This document shows positions 24,136 to 36,409 of a DNA stretch of 64,000 bases, piece by piece (the stretch's first letter is position 1; each line of letters begins with the position of its first letter). The stretch is from Microplitis mediator (Eukaryota; Arthropoda; Insecta; Hymenoptera; Braconidae): assembly GCF_029852145.1 (NCBI RefSeq), contig NC_079969.1, positions 22,932,459-22,996,458 on the forward strand. Reading direction: 5' to 3'. The notes beneath the pieces are model-generated. The model saw only the letters and a list, made by a program, of their open reading frames with translations, was not told where the DNA came from and did no database searches. Made by a program: the position numbers and the translations under genes.

Positions 24136-26410
24136 AATAATTTGTTTCGATTTCGAATCGAAAATGCAGCAATAAATTGAAAGTGAAACAATTAATTTGA
24201 TAAAGTTACTTTTAATTATAAATGAAACAAAATTTCATACAAGATTACATTAACATTTAGAAAGTGAGTCTTGGTTTCCAGAAAATAATTTTTTTTGTTG
24301 TCGAGTATTGTTACTGTAGCTGAATAATAACAATATTTTGTATTGGTGATGTTTAAATAATTATATCTCCATTTAGGATTCATGGTCGTTAGACAAGAAA
24401 TATATATTTTTATTCACGATACCGATTAGCCATCGCGATGCTATCGGATCCAATATAATATACCCTTAAATGGGAAAATAATGGCTTTAGTCCGCCCATC
24501 GGCACAAACGAGTCGGTTAGTTTCAGCCTATATACATATATATACAGCACATCTATACTTATGGCTGTGAATGAGAAAACATATAGTTTTAAAAACCATC
24601 ATCATCATACCCGACACATAATATATACACTATTAACCTGTCTTCTACGCAAACGGTGTTTGTGGTATTAGTAAACCACACATACATATATATTTATAAC
24701 GCAGTAGTGCATCACGCAATTTGTTAAATATATTCATTTCCACGAAAGTAGAAAAATGATAGACGTTATACCATGCGTGTGGGTGTTATTGATCGATTTA
24801 CAATTTACTAGAATACAAAATAATGAGCTATTATTGTATTCGTTGCATGATAATTGCTTTTTCAATAATGAAGATAATTGTTTTTGAAACAAGGGAGTAC
24901 GATAATAATCATTACGTAAATAGATAAATAAATAAATGAGGGACTTAAGCACGATCTATATATCTATATATAAGCATGACAAAGAATGTTAGGTTATATC
25001 GTATTATAAATGCCAAGTATTTACCAAATAACATACACGAGAGTTCAAACTATAGCCAATGCAATAGAACAGTAGTAAAATTTTGGCGTGAGAAATTCGC
25101 ATTTGCGGTTAAAACTCAGTAAGTAGAATGAGGTCTGCCAAAATTCCCCTCGTAGAATTAAGCACTGCTGGCATTAGCATAACCCTGGAACTGCAATTTT
25201 AGAGAATAAATACGGCACATATGAGTGGAAGAAAGGAAAAAAGATGAGAAAAAAATATAAAATCGAGGTGAATAGAGAGATAAAAAAAGGAAGAGTTTAA
25301 GTCAAGCATGAAAAACGGGGTAATGTTTATATAAAATATATGAGCTTGCAGAAATTAACGACCACCAACGGTCCAGTAAATAACAGAGAAATTATTCCAT
25401 TGACTAGGTGGTTCACACAATCTCATTATTTCTGAGCTGGTATAAGTACATTATAAATATCATAAATTATGACCATTTGATAATGTATGTACCATTCAAA
25501 GTATTACTGCGTTTAATTAATTATGAGCATAATATTTTCAATAGCTCGAAATATTAATTAATTTATTCGCATTAATTTTCTCTGCAAACATATAATAATT
25601 AAAAGCATTTCAAACTATAATTTTTTTAATTATATTACCCAAGGCATTGAATAGAGAAAATATATAAAACACTGCTAAATGTTAGTTTAAATGAGTTCAT
25701 TAGTTTGTTACGATGAACATGTCGAACAAATTTACATATGTGTATGTAACGAAAACTAATGTGTAACAAAAATGAGTAGAAAAAACTAAATGACATAGAA
25801 AATTGGGACAGTGGAAAACGAAACAAGCTTTTAAATGTATATATAAATATATTTATATATATTTGAATTTAAATGTGTACATGGATTGAGCACATGTTCT
25901 TGGTAGTATGTACAAGTAAAATGAGAGATGTCTAGTCTTCATTGTATACGTAGAAAGACGAGACACACGACAAACTAACTCTCCACGAAAACGGAAACGA
26001 AGGATGAAGCTATGCAACAACACTATACGTCGCACACATACGTTCTCTTCGTAGTCATTTTGTTGCTATACATTCCATTCGTCCGACTGTTTGCTTGACT
26101 GTCATTCTGTCAGTTTCGTACCCGTACCGGATGAGCTCGCCAAGTGGAACAACCCTACGAAAACGCGGCTTTACTTAACAAGTCCTGTTATATGTTTATA
26201 TTTATATTCATTTTTATGTTTTTTAGTAATTAAACTCCCGGGTCGAATAACGTGTTTTAAACCAAACAAAAATTTTAGGTTATTTTTATTCATATTTACT
26301 GTTCGTTAGTATTTAATTGACATGTGAAATTTAATCGAATATTTAGACTTTTTCTGACTATTATTTATTTTTTCAGTCTGTTTTTAAATGTCTTTAGATC
26401 AAAAACAGCT
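24136..26410. other. AT-rich non-coding stretch
   Basis: No gene. It contains TATA-rich low-complexity patches (24530-24550, 25835-25865). A more balanced block at 26030-26165 could be a conserved element. The open frames are chance. Confidence 0.45.
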
Positions 26411-26413
26411 TAA

Positions 26414-26649
26414 CCCTTTCCCGACTCGGAGTATCGGTGAGCCTAGGTGTGAGGCATGTGGGGATAGAGCCAATTGAAGTCCGTTGTAAGGCTGTATGAG
26501 TGAAAGATTAGTTGTGGTAGTGTAGACAAGTGCCCCCTTCGACTATTGTTCTGGCCCCCTCTCTAGAAAACAGACTATAGCTCTCTTATTTTAAGAATAA
26601 GACGTACGATTCAAATTAAGAGTAGGGATTCAAGACGACCGGGAAAGGG
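26414..26649. mobile_element. piggyBac-like MITE
   Basis: The left end reads TTAA-CCCTTTCCCG and the right end reads CGGGAAAGGG-TTAG. The 10-bp termini are perfect inverted repeats, and the CCCTTT start next to TTAA is the hallmark of piggyBac-type elements, which duplicate TTAA. The right TTAA has mutated to TTAG. At 236 bp there is no room for a transposase, so it would depend on another element. The interior is less AT-rich than the flanks. Confidence 0.7.
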
Positions 26650-29200
26650 TTAGAATTATTATAAAAATTTGAAGATAGACTACCTACTTCAAATAGAGAC
26701 GAATTAGCCCAAATACCGTCTAGTTAGACTTAAATCAGCTCAAATTTTTCCTTAAATTCATAGAAATTAATTACTCAATTTATAAATAAATGACTTTATA
26801 AAGAAGAATTTTTGATGTTATTTGAGATTACGTTATACTTAATACATAAATAAATTACATTTACATATTATAACAGTAGTCCGAGTAGTTTATTATTAAG
26901 GGTCACAGTAGTACTCTTGCCAAGTTCACATTCTCATCATGATGAAATGGGATGCTGTCTCCTGTATAACTAAACAAGCTATGTACAAGTTTACTGACAG
27001 TAGAATTTAATTTAGAGTAAACTTATGAATTATACTAACGTTAGTTAAATTGATTTTGAGGATATACTAATATCGAATATTATGCCAATTACGGATTATA
27101 ACCATAAAAGTTTGTGCTTCTATGTTTAATTTAAATTATAATAACAAAAATTAGTAAAGTTGTTTTTGAAAAACTTTGAAAGGCATATTTATCAACAATG
27201 TATGACCATATTAGTGTTCGCTACTCTAACCGTAATATCACATAAACTACTTCGTCTGTACAGAATTAATAAAAAAAAAATAATTTTTTAGCACCGCGGT
27301 TGCGTATAACTCAAAACTTTTACGATATTGACAGCTAAAAGTGCTTACATTTTCTCGCAGGTGGCGAAAAGCGTGATAGTAATAAAAATAACTGTGTCAT
27401 AAAAGCGAGGAGATAAAAGCATCATTATAGCTTGACAAACTATATTATATTTCAGCAAAAATAACGCGAGTATGCCCAAAAGGGTGAGGAATCGGCCTCC
27501 GGTCGGCGGAGGTGGACCTAAATCCCGATACATTAATTCAGCAAAAATAAATATTATCAGGATGAATAATTATTTACAAAAACCATTGAAATTAGTGTTT
27601 TAGAATTTCATCATTATCATTTGGCATCATGAAAATTTCGGTCGAAATTATGGACGAATAACATTTACCCCATTACGGGCGCAACTTCCGAAATTGTCTT
27701 CAATGATTTCAGGTGCTACCAAACTCTGCACTTGAATAAGTACTCAATTCGATCGAATTTGACGAAATGAAATTCAAATTTTAAAAAAGCTATATTCATT
27801 TTGACTTCTGTACACATCAAAAAGTTTATATAAACTCTATTTATTTTGGTAACGTTGTTTTGGATTTATCTAGATTAAATTTACTGTATTCAATTCTTAT
27901 GATCAGATTCATGTACATACGTATATATAAATAAACCATTCTCAAAATTGATCTACGTGAATCTTCATAGATATATTTCTACCTATTTAGAAATAACAAA
28001 TAACTTTCGAAGTAACTTTCTTAAAATTACATCAAAAATTCTTATGAGCTTTGATCAGAGTTCAAAATTTGTTTTATTATTTACGAAGATATAAGTAAAT
28101 AATTACAACGAAAGTAGAAATTTTTTGAATGTACGTATCATCAAATAATAACAATAAGCCTTCTGGTTTCGTGGAGACGAATACATAACAGTTGATGTAT
28201 TATCTATACCCACTGTACATATATCAAGCATTGTGCATAGCTGCCTTCACCTCAGTTATCTTAATTACATCTGTAATGCACACCGCAGAACTCTCGCACA
28301 GTGGATATGCAAGGGTAAGGTAACATTCGCGACGGCTCACGTGCACCCACTATACTGTCCTATACTCATTTACCATCAACCCTTCTATTCCTAGCATTTA
28401 CCCACATACCATGAGTGTATTCTCAAGCATATAAGCACACTTACATACATACATACATATATACTTGTCTCTAAATCTCAAAGCACACAGTAGATTTACT
28501 CAGCACAGAATTCGTACTGTGCCCCTTCGCGGCACTATGCTCTGTCTAATTTGCCATAGCGTCTGCGCGTTATCCGCACGGATACTGTTATGTGTAGTAG
28601 TACTCCACGTGCAAACTTTCCCGTCTATATTTGCAACATTCAATGTTACATATAACTTCATCCTAATCTCCGTGTCTGTTTAACCACATTGTATACGACC
28701 GACGTCTATTTGCTTGTATTTCGGACATAAACTGTAGTTTGCTTTAATAACCTACATTGAAAGCACTCACACACATGCGCGATGGGGTTATATATCTTAT
28801 ATTCACCTGAAAGCTCAACATTCAATTAAAAATTATTACTTCCACATCAAGATAATTGAAAAATATCTACGTTTTCTGTTGGCATCAACGCTAATGAAGT
28901 AAAGAAATATTTTTCTACAATTTTGAAAGCGTAGTTTTGCTAGTGAATTTTTTTCCAGAATTTTCTGTATTAAGCTTACTTGCGTTGTCTTAACGGTAAA
29001 TCTCTTTTTACTCGAAACTAATACCATACAATTCCTGTCTAGCTCGAAATCCGTCTTAGGACAACTTTATCTTTAGTTATCTTAAGAACTCAAAAAAAAA
29101 ACATGAGCAAAATATTGGCATTGTTTGATTATTGACATGAAATGTTTGATAAAAAAAATTTAAAGACGATATTATACGGAAATATATAAAACTTATACAA
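26650..29200. other. Non-coding stretch
   Basis: No gene. A CATA tetranucleotide run lies at 28443-28463. Bases 28200-28600 are of more mixed composition. An acceptor-like TTTCTCGCAG lies on the plus strand near 27351-27360, but no protein-like frame follows it. Confidence 0.4.
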
Positions 29201-31130
29201 TGTAGTTGCTGTATAAGCAATTGGTTCCGGTCGATACTAAAATAATGAATGTCTGTTCACACTGACCTGTGAATGAAAGACGAAAGCTCCAATAAAAACC
29301 ATTCAAATTGGGCAGTCTTATGGAGTGAGAAGCAGTGATTTTCAATGCTATAATTACGTAGGACTATTACAGTGAAATCGATCTGTCGGTAAGGACGTCG
29401 ATTTCTCATTCTGGCAGAGGAGTCGGGCGTGATGGCAGGAGACGAGCGAATAGAATAGGTTGAGTGAGATGGAGAGAAAGCTGCTAACTACCCCATCCCT
29501 CTAAATGACGAGGGTATGTGGTTATGTTCTGCCAGCATATTTATTACAAGACCCATATGGTGCTTGAATGTAACATCTCTCGCGCCTATAGTCCCTATAC
29601 AACGTCTTTAATCAACGGCTAGTTATATCGGTCTTGATCATATCCGTCACTTGATCCGATAAATTGGCCACGATCCTAACGTAAGATTAATCTACGAGAG
29701 ACCATGTCAAGTTTACCAAACACGCAAATCCTGTGGTTAAGCTAAATAGTTTACTTCCGGCATAATTATGAATACTCTGTACTGTTAGATTTACAAATTA
29801 AAATGTGCAAATATATATGTATATAAATACATATGTATGAATTATCAGCGCAGTTTTATAAAACGATACAGTACTACCTAGTGAGATTGTGCTTCTTTAT
29901 TCTATTATACACCGGAAAGATAGTTCCGCTACGTTAAGCTGGACTTTGATATTATATTTTCATAAAGAGTATATATATATGATGGTAGTTGAGTGGTATA
30001 TTTTCCAGTTAATTGTCTACAAGCGTTTTGATATAATACGGCTTAACAAGACGTTGAAGATTATAAATAATGACTAAAAAAGACTATGAGTAATAGTAGT
30101 ATTCAAATAAATGACATCAGTTGGTCTTATATTGGACACCAACGATCAAGAAAACAAATTAATCATTCAGCTCTTTATTTATTTTTCAAGTCGAAACTTA
30201 TTAATGTGCTCGAAACTTTCTACCCCATACTTAAGGTCCAATTAATTATTTATAGTGTTGTGTTCTACTTAGCCAATGAATTTCATGCCTCTGCGTGCCG
30301 ATAAATATTATTCTTTTGTTTATTGTAACATCTATTAAGATATTGGATTTTTTACAGGCTGTTCATCGTGTAAAGTACAAGAAAAATAATAAGTAAAGAT
30401 ATAAATTAGTGCGTTAAACTTTTTTTGTCTTATTTCGTTCTTAGTGTTGATTTAGTACTTTTTGTTTTTTATTACAAATATTTAATTATTTGGAAAAATA
30501 AAAATCATAAAGTAAATACACAAAGCTTTTAGACTAATATAACAGAGCTAATCTTTTTTATAGATTTATTTTTATGATATATGAAGTTATCAGGCCATGT
30601 GTTGTTGGATGTATATACAGCTAATACAATGATTAATACTTTCTTCAATATTGTGTGCTCTGTCACTTGGCGTAGTAACGAAGCTTAGGAAACAAAAACG
30701 AAATAAAAAAAACCTGAGGGTGAAAAACGGTACGACCTTGCGCCAGACTGTATGCACGCATCGTCCAACAATAATTAAGGGTTTTATGACGGTAAGCGCG
30801 TGTGGTTCGACGGGTCGGGATATAACAAGTCGAGGGTGCGGAGGGATCGATTGCCAGCAATAAATTTACCAGGCACGCGCAGATATCAAGCTTAGTTTAC
30901 GCTGATGAAGCAACGTTCGTATAAAATGACAAATTTCGGACGGTACTTTTTTGTACAATCAAGGAAATGCAGATACTGTTTAACGCGAAATCATTTCAGG
31001 CATTAAATGCACGAAAGGATGCTTCTGATCGACTATGAAGGCAAAGTTTGACAAAAGTTGTGGTATACTAAGTTAACATAGTCAAGATAGGGAGGTGTTT
31101 CTCTAAAGACAAGCGTAAATGACAACAGAA
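29201..31130. other. Non-coding stretch with one mixed-composition island
   Basis: Bases 29280-29560 are richer in G and C and carry an 8-bp perfect inverted repeat, GAAATCGA (29374-29381) and TCGATTTC (29398-29405). Bases 29750-30640 are AT-rich and featureless. Bases 30640-30900 are mixed, with overlapping open frames on both strands that look like nothing known. Confidence 0.4.
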
Positions 31131-31267
31131 CTTGGATTTTGTCTAGAGGTTCAAAAGGGTTTCATGGTGCAAGGTCTTAAACAGCTACCAAGTTTGCACA
31201 CGACAAAACAACACAAAGGAGTGTGAACTACTGTAGTTTCATTGAAAGTCACAGTTTTAGCCAACGG

Positions 31268-31302
31268 CACCAACGACGTGAACAAGCTTCTAGTCGTTGG
31301 TG
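31268..31302. repeat. Perfect 10-bp hairpin
   Basis: CACCAACGAC (31268-31277) and GTCGTTGGTG (31293-31302) are exact inverted repeats around a 15-bp spacer. It could be a paired binding site or an RNA stem. It lies in a mixed-composition block and shows no transposon features. Confidence 0.6.
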
Positions 31303-34300
31303 ACGGTCTTACGTTTGTAGGCGACATCCTAATACAATGATACATAGAAAATGGGCTTCGTATAATATTACACACATTATATATACCATGGAATAGATAA
31401 CCACGAGAAAAATATCATTTAACAGGACTTAAGTAAAGGAATAGGTCTCTTAAAAAACAAAGCAACATACCACTTGAAATAGGTATACTCAGTGAAGGTT
31501 CTGTTACAAAAGATTTTGAGTTGGTCGGTTCTCCATTCTCGCCAGTAAGAGCTTCAAGTGGCTCTGTGTAGAAATTATGATCCTATGGTTTGCCCTCTCC
31601 ACCACCTTGATTGCATAACAATGAAGGGTGGATTCCGGGAATAGCTTTTACGTGTCTGGAATTACTCGCAGTACAATAGTCTGCGTCGTTGCATACCTGC
31701 CGTCAGGTACTATGCATCATTGGGTAATCTGGCGAACGATTCAATTGAAGCGGCCTGGCATTCCGAGTATGTGGACATAATGGAGCATCCGTCTCTGTAC
31801 GATAAGCGGACGTGTATCTGCAGTCGACACTACTATAGCTTCAACTAACCACCATATTGCTCACGAAAATCGGCATACAGAACTACCCTGGTTAGGAGAA
31901 ACCAGAAGGTAAAAAGAGAGAAAGAGAAAGCTAAAATTCTCTCGTACGCATTTGAGTAAAATGCTTTACCCAAATTCACATACACACATGCACACCAGAT
32001 GAATTTATAGTTTCCCCTTAATTCGCGTTTAGTAATGGCCAATCGTCAAAGTGATTCTCTTCATTTGTGATTGCATACTACTGGTAACTTTGCACTTTGA
32101 GAATTATTGATTTCGATAAATTGTAGGAATTTCATGTTGGTCTAACTTAACTGAAGTGGTCAAAATTGATTGCTTTGATTGCACCGTTTGCAAAAGGAAT
32201 CAAAAGGTATGATAAAGTGCCATTGGTTGTGTGTTAAAGCAAATCGATGAGCTAGAGATTAACATGAAATAACAGCTTGTTCATTGAAACTATTTCAGTT
32301 AAAAACGAATGAAACCGTCAATACGTCAGTGTAACGTCAAATATGAACATTCGATATTCTCCTATATAATTACGCATTTGTGCAACTACTTGCTTCGAAA
32401 ATTATTCTGATGATAATAATGTTGCATTATTAGTTTCCAATGCATAATGAAATATCGTATTTCCACGGTATCAAGATTAAAAATAGTAGTAAAATATTAA
32501 ACAAATAAATTAAAACTGAAGTTAAAATTAAAGTGGAAATTCTACATACAGAAAAGTAATCATTCCAACAAATATATATTTATAAAATACTAATGAAACA
32601 ATTTCGAACGTGGATTATAATATATTTACTTAACAATAAAATACAAACTTTGACAAAAATGTCAGAATAATTAATAAGATTCAAAAATCATTATTTAAAA
32701 TAAAGAATTAAATAAGAATTTAAAACCTTGAACTGTCTGGAAACTAAAGCGATTCCATTTACGATAATCTTTTTTCTTCTTTTGCCATAGTGATAGCACC
32801 ATTATATGACTTTTTTGGTAAAGAAAAGACTCTTTCCATATTTCCTTAATGTAACTCGAAAGCTCGAGCCTTTGGTAAACACCACGAAGAAATTTCCTGT
32901 CGACCCCTTTTGCTGTCTTCAACCTTCGTGGTATGATCCCTCGTTCAAGACGACCTTCCGGTCGGAGGTCAAGCGATTTCGTCAGGCAACCAGCACTATT
33001 CTACTCTTATGACGACAACAGCACCGACGACGACGATGATGATGGCTCTCGACGAGAGACGGCACATCTTATGCAAGTAAACTTATCCCTCTCTTTTTTT
33101 TCTTATATTTTTCTTTTTCAGCCTACTACTCTTCTCCTTGAGTATTCTCAAGCACCAAAAAGATTTCAATATCGTCAGTAAAAGTACAAAAAAGAGAAGA
33201 AAAAAAAATGTCACCGAATCCAATTTTAATAATATATCTATATATATAAATACATTCAAGTGTGTTCAGTACTTTTTTCGTTTTATTATAAATAATTGAA
33301 GAAAGATACTTCTCTTCTTTTGCTAGCAACTTCAGCATTACTTAATTCCAAGATCAGTCAAATATATTGCGAAAAATTGAATTTTCATTTCATTTCGGAC
33401 ATTCGCATTAGAACAATACGAGCTAGATTAGAACATCGTTGCCGTGTAATCCGTCGGAAGCTTCGAGTACCAGTTGCCTTTTTCAACTCTCAAGAGTACA
33501 TATTCTGCTCATCCATTTGCTTTATACTTTTGTCGGAAAAACACTACACAACATTTTAGAAGGGTCCGAAGTAAGACTTAGACCATAAGTCATCCGCCTT
33601 CGATATTAGCTAACTGAACGAACGTCCCTTCTGGCGAAATCGGCAGCTCTCCCTGGTTCGCCCTTTGACTGAGATCCGGAGGCGTGTTTTCTATATTGAT
33701 ATTGACAAATAACGCAAGCAGACAAGGGTTATTTCAAGCAAGCAACAATCTCGTAAAGCAAAAATAAAAAAAAAAAACATAATTCAAGCGAAAGGAAAAA
33801 AATTATTCTAGCACAGATCGCCCCAGCACTTTTTCTTCAATATACGGCACATCAAACTACTGATACGAGAGCGTTTCAAAAAAGACCTCTAGTATTAGTT
33901 GGTGTCGCTGAGACTCTAGAGATCCATTCATCGGACATTTGGGAGTGAGTTCGGACGTTAGGGAAGAACATGAGCCACATGGACTTTTATGAATGGCACG
34001 TTTAGTAAAGGACATCGATTGTAAATCGATATATGCCCCTATAAGCTTCAGTACTAAAATTAAATTTCTTTCGTCAATGTCATTAATTTTTATAAAAGTA
34101 TCTCTTTTCAGTATTCGACTAAAATAATAAATAATTCAATAAAATATCATAAAAATGTTGACAGTAAAGTACTACCTCTTCGCTTCGCGTTCGAGGTGTG
34201 CAAAAGAACAAAGTAAAGTTTTAATAAAATGAATGTAAGTGCAGAAACTATAATTGCAGATGGTAAAATATAACTAATAAAAGATGAAAGTTTTTTATAA

Positions 34301-35720
34301 AATTTAACAACAATGAGAAACTAAAAAGACTGAAGTTTATTAGTTTATAGCCCGAAAACAATAAGATGAAATATTTAAATCAACAAAGAATGGAAGTAAA
34401 GAACTTTAAAATAGACGGAATTCGAAAAGCGTAAGATACTGCAGACTACACTAATTTTATTGACACTTCTACTGATCCCTGTATAAAGTTTAAAGTAAAT
34501 AAAAACAACAAAAACTTCTCTTTCTATAATCAATGCTGCTGAAACTTTTCAAACCCCTGAAGGCTAGCCATCAGCAATAAAAAATTGACAATATATGTTT
34601 TATTGTATACGTAGTACTCGCGGCGCACAAGTGTTCAGATACCGTACAATTTATTTATCTCAGCAAAGTATAAAACCAAAAAAAGGAATAGTTAAATAAA
34701 AGTAATAACTACTGCTGTGGTTAATCGTAAAGTTAACGTGGGTTCTCGTAAAAAGGACTTTATACAAACTTAACAACTGGTACTACAGCAGGATATTTTT
34801 TATACTACAAAAAAAAAAAAAATTATAATATCAACTTTAACTTAATTGAGTTCAGCGCTTCGGTAATCAAGAGTAAAAACAATCACATGTAGCTTGAAAT
34901 TTATGTATTTATTATAACGAATAACTAAAAATACATACACAGATTTCAAATAATTTTTGAAATTCTCCACAACTTGATCATTATTTTTATTCATCTCGCA
35001 TCACTTGTCCGCGTTTTTATAAATATTTATCGATAAAATATTGTCGCTAAAATCTCTTATTAAATTGACCTTAAAAAATAACAAGTAAAATATAAATTGA
35101 TTTTCTAATACAGTTACAGCGCATACAAATTTGTAGAGTAAGGGATTGTGTATATGCAGTCGGCAACAACAAAAATAGGACAATATTGGCAAATGAGACG
35201 GTACACATTTGATAAACGTACAACGTACAATTCACTATTGTAAAAAGGCGCCATGAGCGTACGTTTCTCGATGGGTGCGCCAGCGTAATTGCACACATTG
35301 TTTGATGCGTATGGCAGACCAACTTCGAGCCCTCCAAGCAAAATAATTCTTTGAACTCATATATGCGAGTTTAGCTTGCCATTGTCATTGCCTTGAAACG
35401 AGCACCAATGATTTATTTCCATACACTCTACTTCACTTTTCCATCAATGACTATATCGCTTCGCTATCCATCTATCCCTTAGTCTGTTAGTGCTCTTATT
35501 ATTATTATCATCATAAGTGTTGAAGAAAAGAATAGATATAAAAATAGACACTTGCATTGAGCATGACTCACGTTTCATGAAACATATTACTTTCAGGCAT
35601 TTGACCATTCAATCGACTGAGTGTTAATCAACAACAATCAATTCAAAGCCATTTTAATACAATGTTTTATCTTTACATAAAGGAGAATGTTTAAGCGTAA
35701 GCAATAATTAATATCTGAAG
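31303..35720. other. Non-coding stretch with scattered islands
   Basis: No supported gene. Bases 31580-31830 are of mixed composition and include TACCTG-CCGT-CAGGTA near 31696-31711, two inverted E-box or Zelda-like words. A GAC/GAT triplet run lies at 33021-33044. A paired ATCGAT inverted repeat, ATCGATT-GTA-AATCGAT, lies at 34014-34030 and resembles DREF/BEAF-type sites. Bases 33560-33700 look like a conserved element. The rest is AT-rich, including 34620-35200. Confidence 0.4.
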
Positions 35721-35724
35721 TGTA

Positions 35725-35924
35725 AATAATAATTATTATTATTATTTTTTATTTAATTGGCCATGAAGTCGAGGCTTCTTGCGGCCATCCCTTAGTACAA
35801 TATAATATAACAATAGTATAGTATACATAAGAGTAAAAATAAATACATTATTAATTAATTTAATATAACAATATCACACTCAATCATCACATAAATATAA
35901 ATTCTAACAGTAATCATACCATTT
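35725..35924 (-). mobile_element. 3' untranslated tail of a Jockey/CR1-like retrotransposon
   Basis: Downstream (on the minus strand) of the reverse transcriptase fragment lies an untranslated tail. It includes an imperfect hairpin at 35759-35786, formed by GGCC-ATGAAG and CTTCTTGC-GGCC, and ends in an AAT/ATT simple repeat near 35727-35750. A 3' stem-loop next to a short tandem tail is typical of CR1/Jockey-type elements, which prime reverse transcription from this end. Confidence 0.6.
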
Positions 35925-35928
35925 ACCA

Positions 35929-36408
35929 TTAATTTAAACTTAGGAAATATTCATAACACGAGGTACGAAATTCCGCAAAGGTAGGCTTTGTAGTATAATA
36001 ATCAGGCAATCGATTCCAAATTCTTATTGCAGATATAATAAATGACTTATCATACTTAGCACTATGACATCCCGGTAAAACAAGGTAATCCTGACGGACA
36101 TCACCTCTACGCAGACGGGGCTCTAAAATATACAAGTCGTTCCTTATTAGGGGCTTTTGATTTAAATATAACGCTTTGTCAACAATACAAGATAAGAAAA
36201 ACTCCCGCCTAGACTTTAGGGTGAGCCATCGAAGCTCATTATAATAATAAGTGACATGTTCATATCTTGAGATTTTAGAAATGTACCGGACACATGCATC
36301 AAGTTTTCTTTGTAGTCTCATTTGCTGTTGACTAGTAATGTCAGTATAGACTGCTGCACAGTAGTCAAAAATAGGCAAGATCAGAGTGGTTATTAAACGT
36401 GGATAATG
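35929..36408 (-). pseudogene. Reverse transcriptase (ORF2) C-terminal fragment, Jockey/CR1-like non-LTR retrotransposon
   Basis: On the minus strand about 159 codons read H-Y-P-R-L-I-T-T-L-I-L-P-I-F-D-Y-C and so on, ending at TAA 35929-35931. This is the region behind the polymerase core of non-LTR retrotransposon ORF2. Family landmarks are P-I-F-D-Y-C, R-L-Q-R-K-L-D-A-C-V-R, W-L-T-L-K-S-R-R-E-F-F and I-R-I-W-N-R-L-P. A full ORF2 would be several times longer. The fragment starts abruptly near 36408, where an in-frame stop lies just upstream, so the copy is 5'-truncated, the usual outcome of incomplete reverse transcription. The remaining frame is intact, so the insertion is fairly recent. 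It is not functional alone. Confidence 0.85.
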
Positions 36409-36409
36409 T

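Noticed and set aside
24121..24140. TTTTCAG-GTAAAT on the plus strand as a recursive splice site
   Set aside because: It is the right terminal repeat of MITE copy A; the same word appears in copy B, so a transposon end explains it.
30790..30830. GGTTCGAC as a possible tRNA B box
   Set aside because: No matching A box or cloverleaf arms could be drawn around it; other TTCGA words in the window fail in the same way.
33021..33044. Acidic D-repeat peptide from the GAC/GAT run
   Set aside because: A trinucleotide simple repeat inside a short chance frame, without other coding signs.
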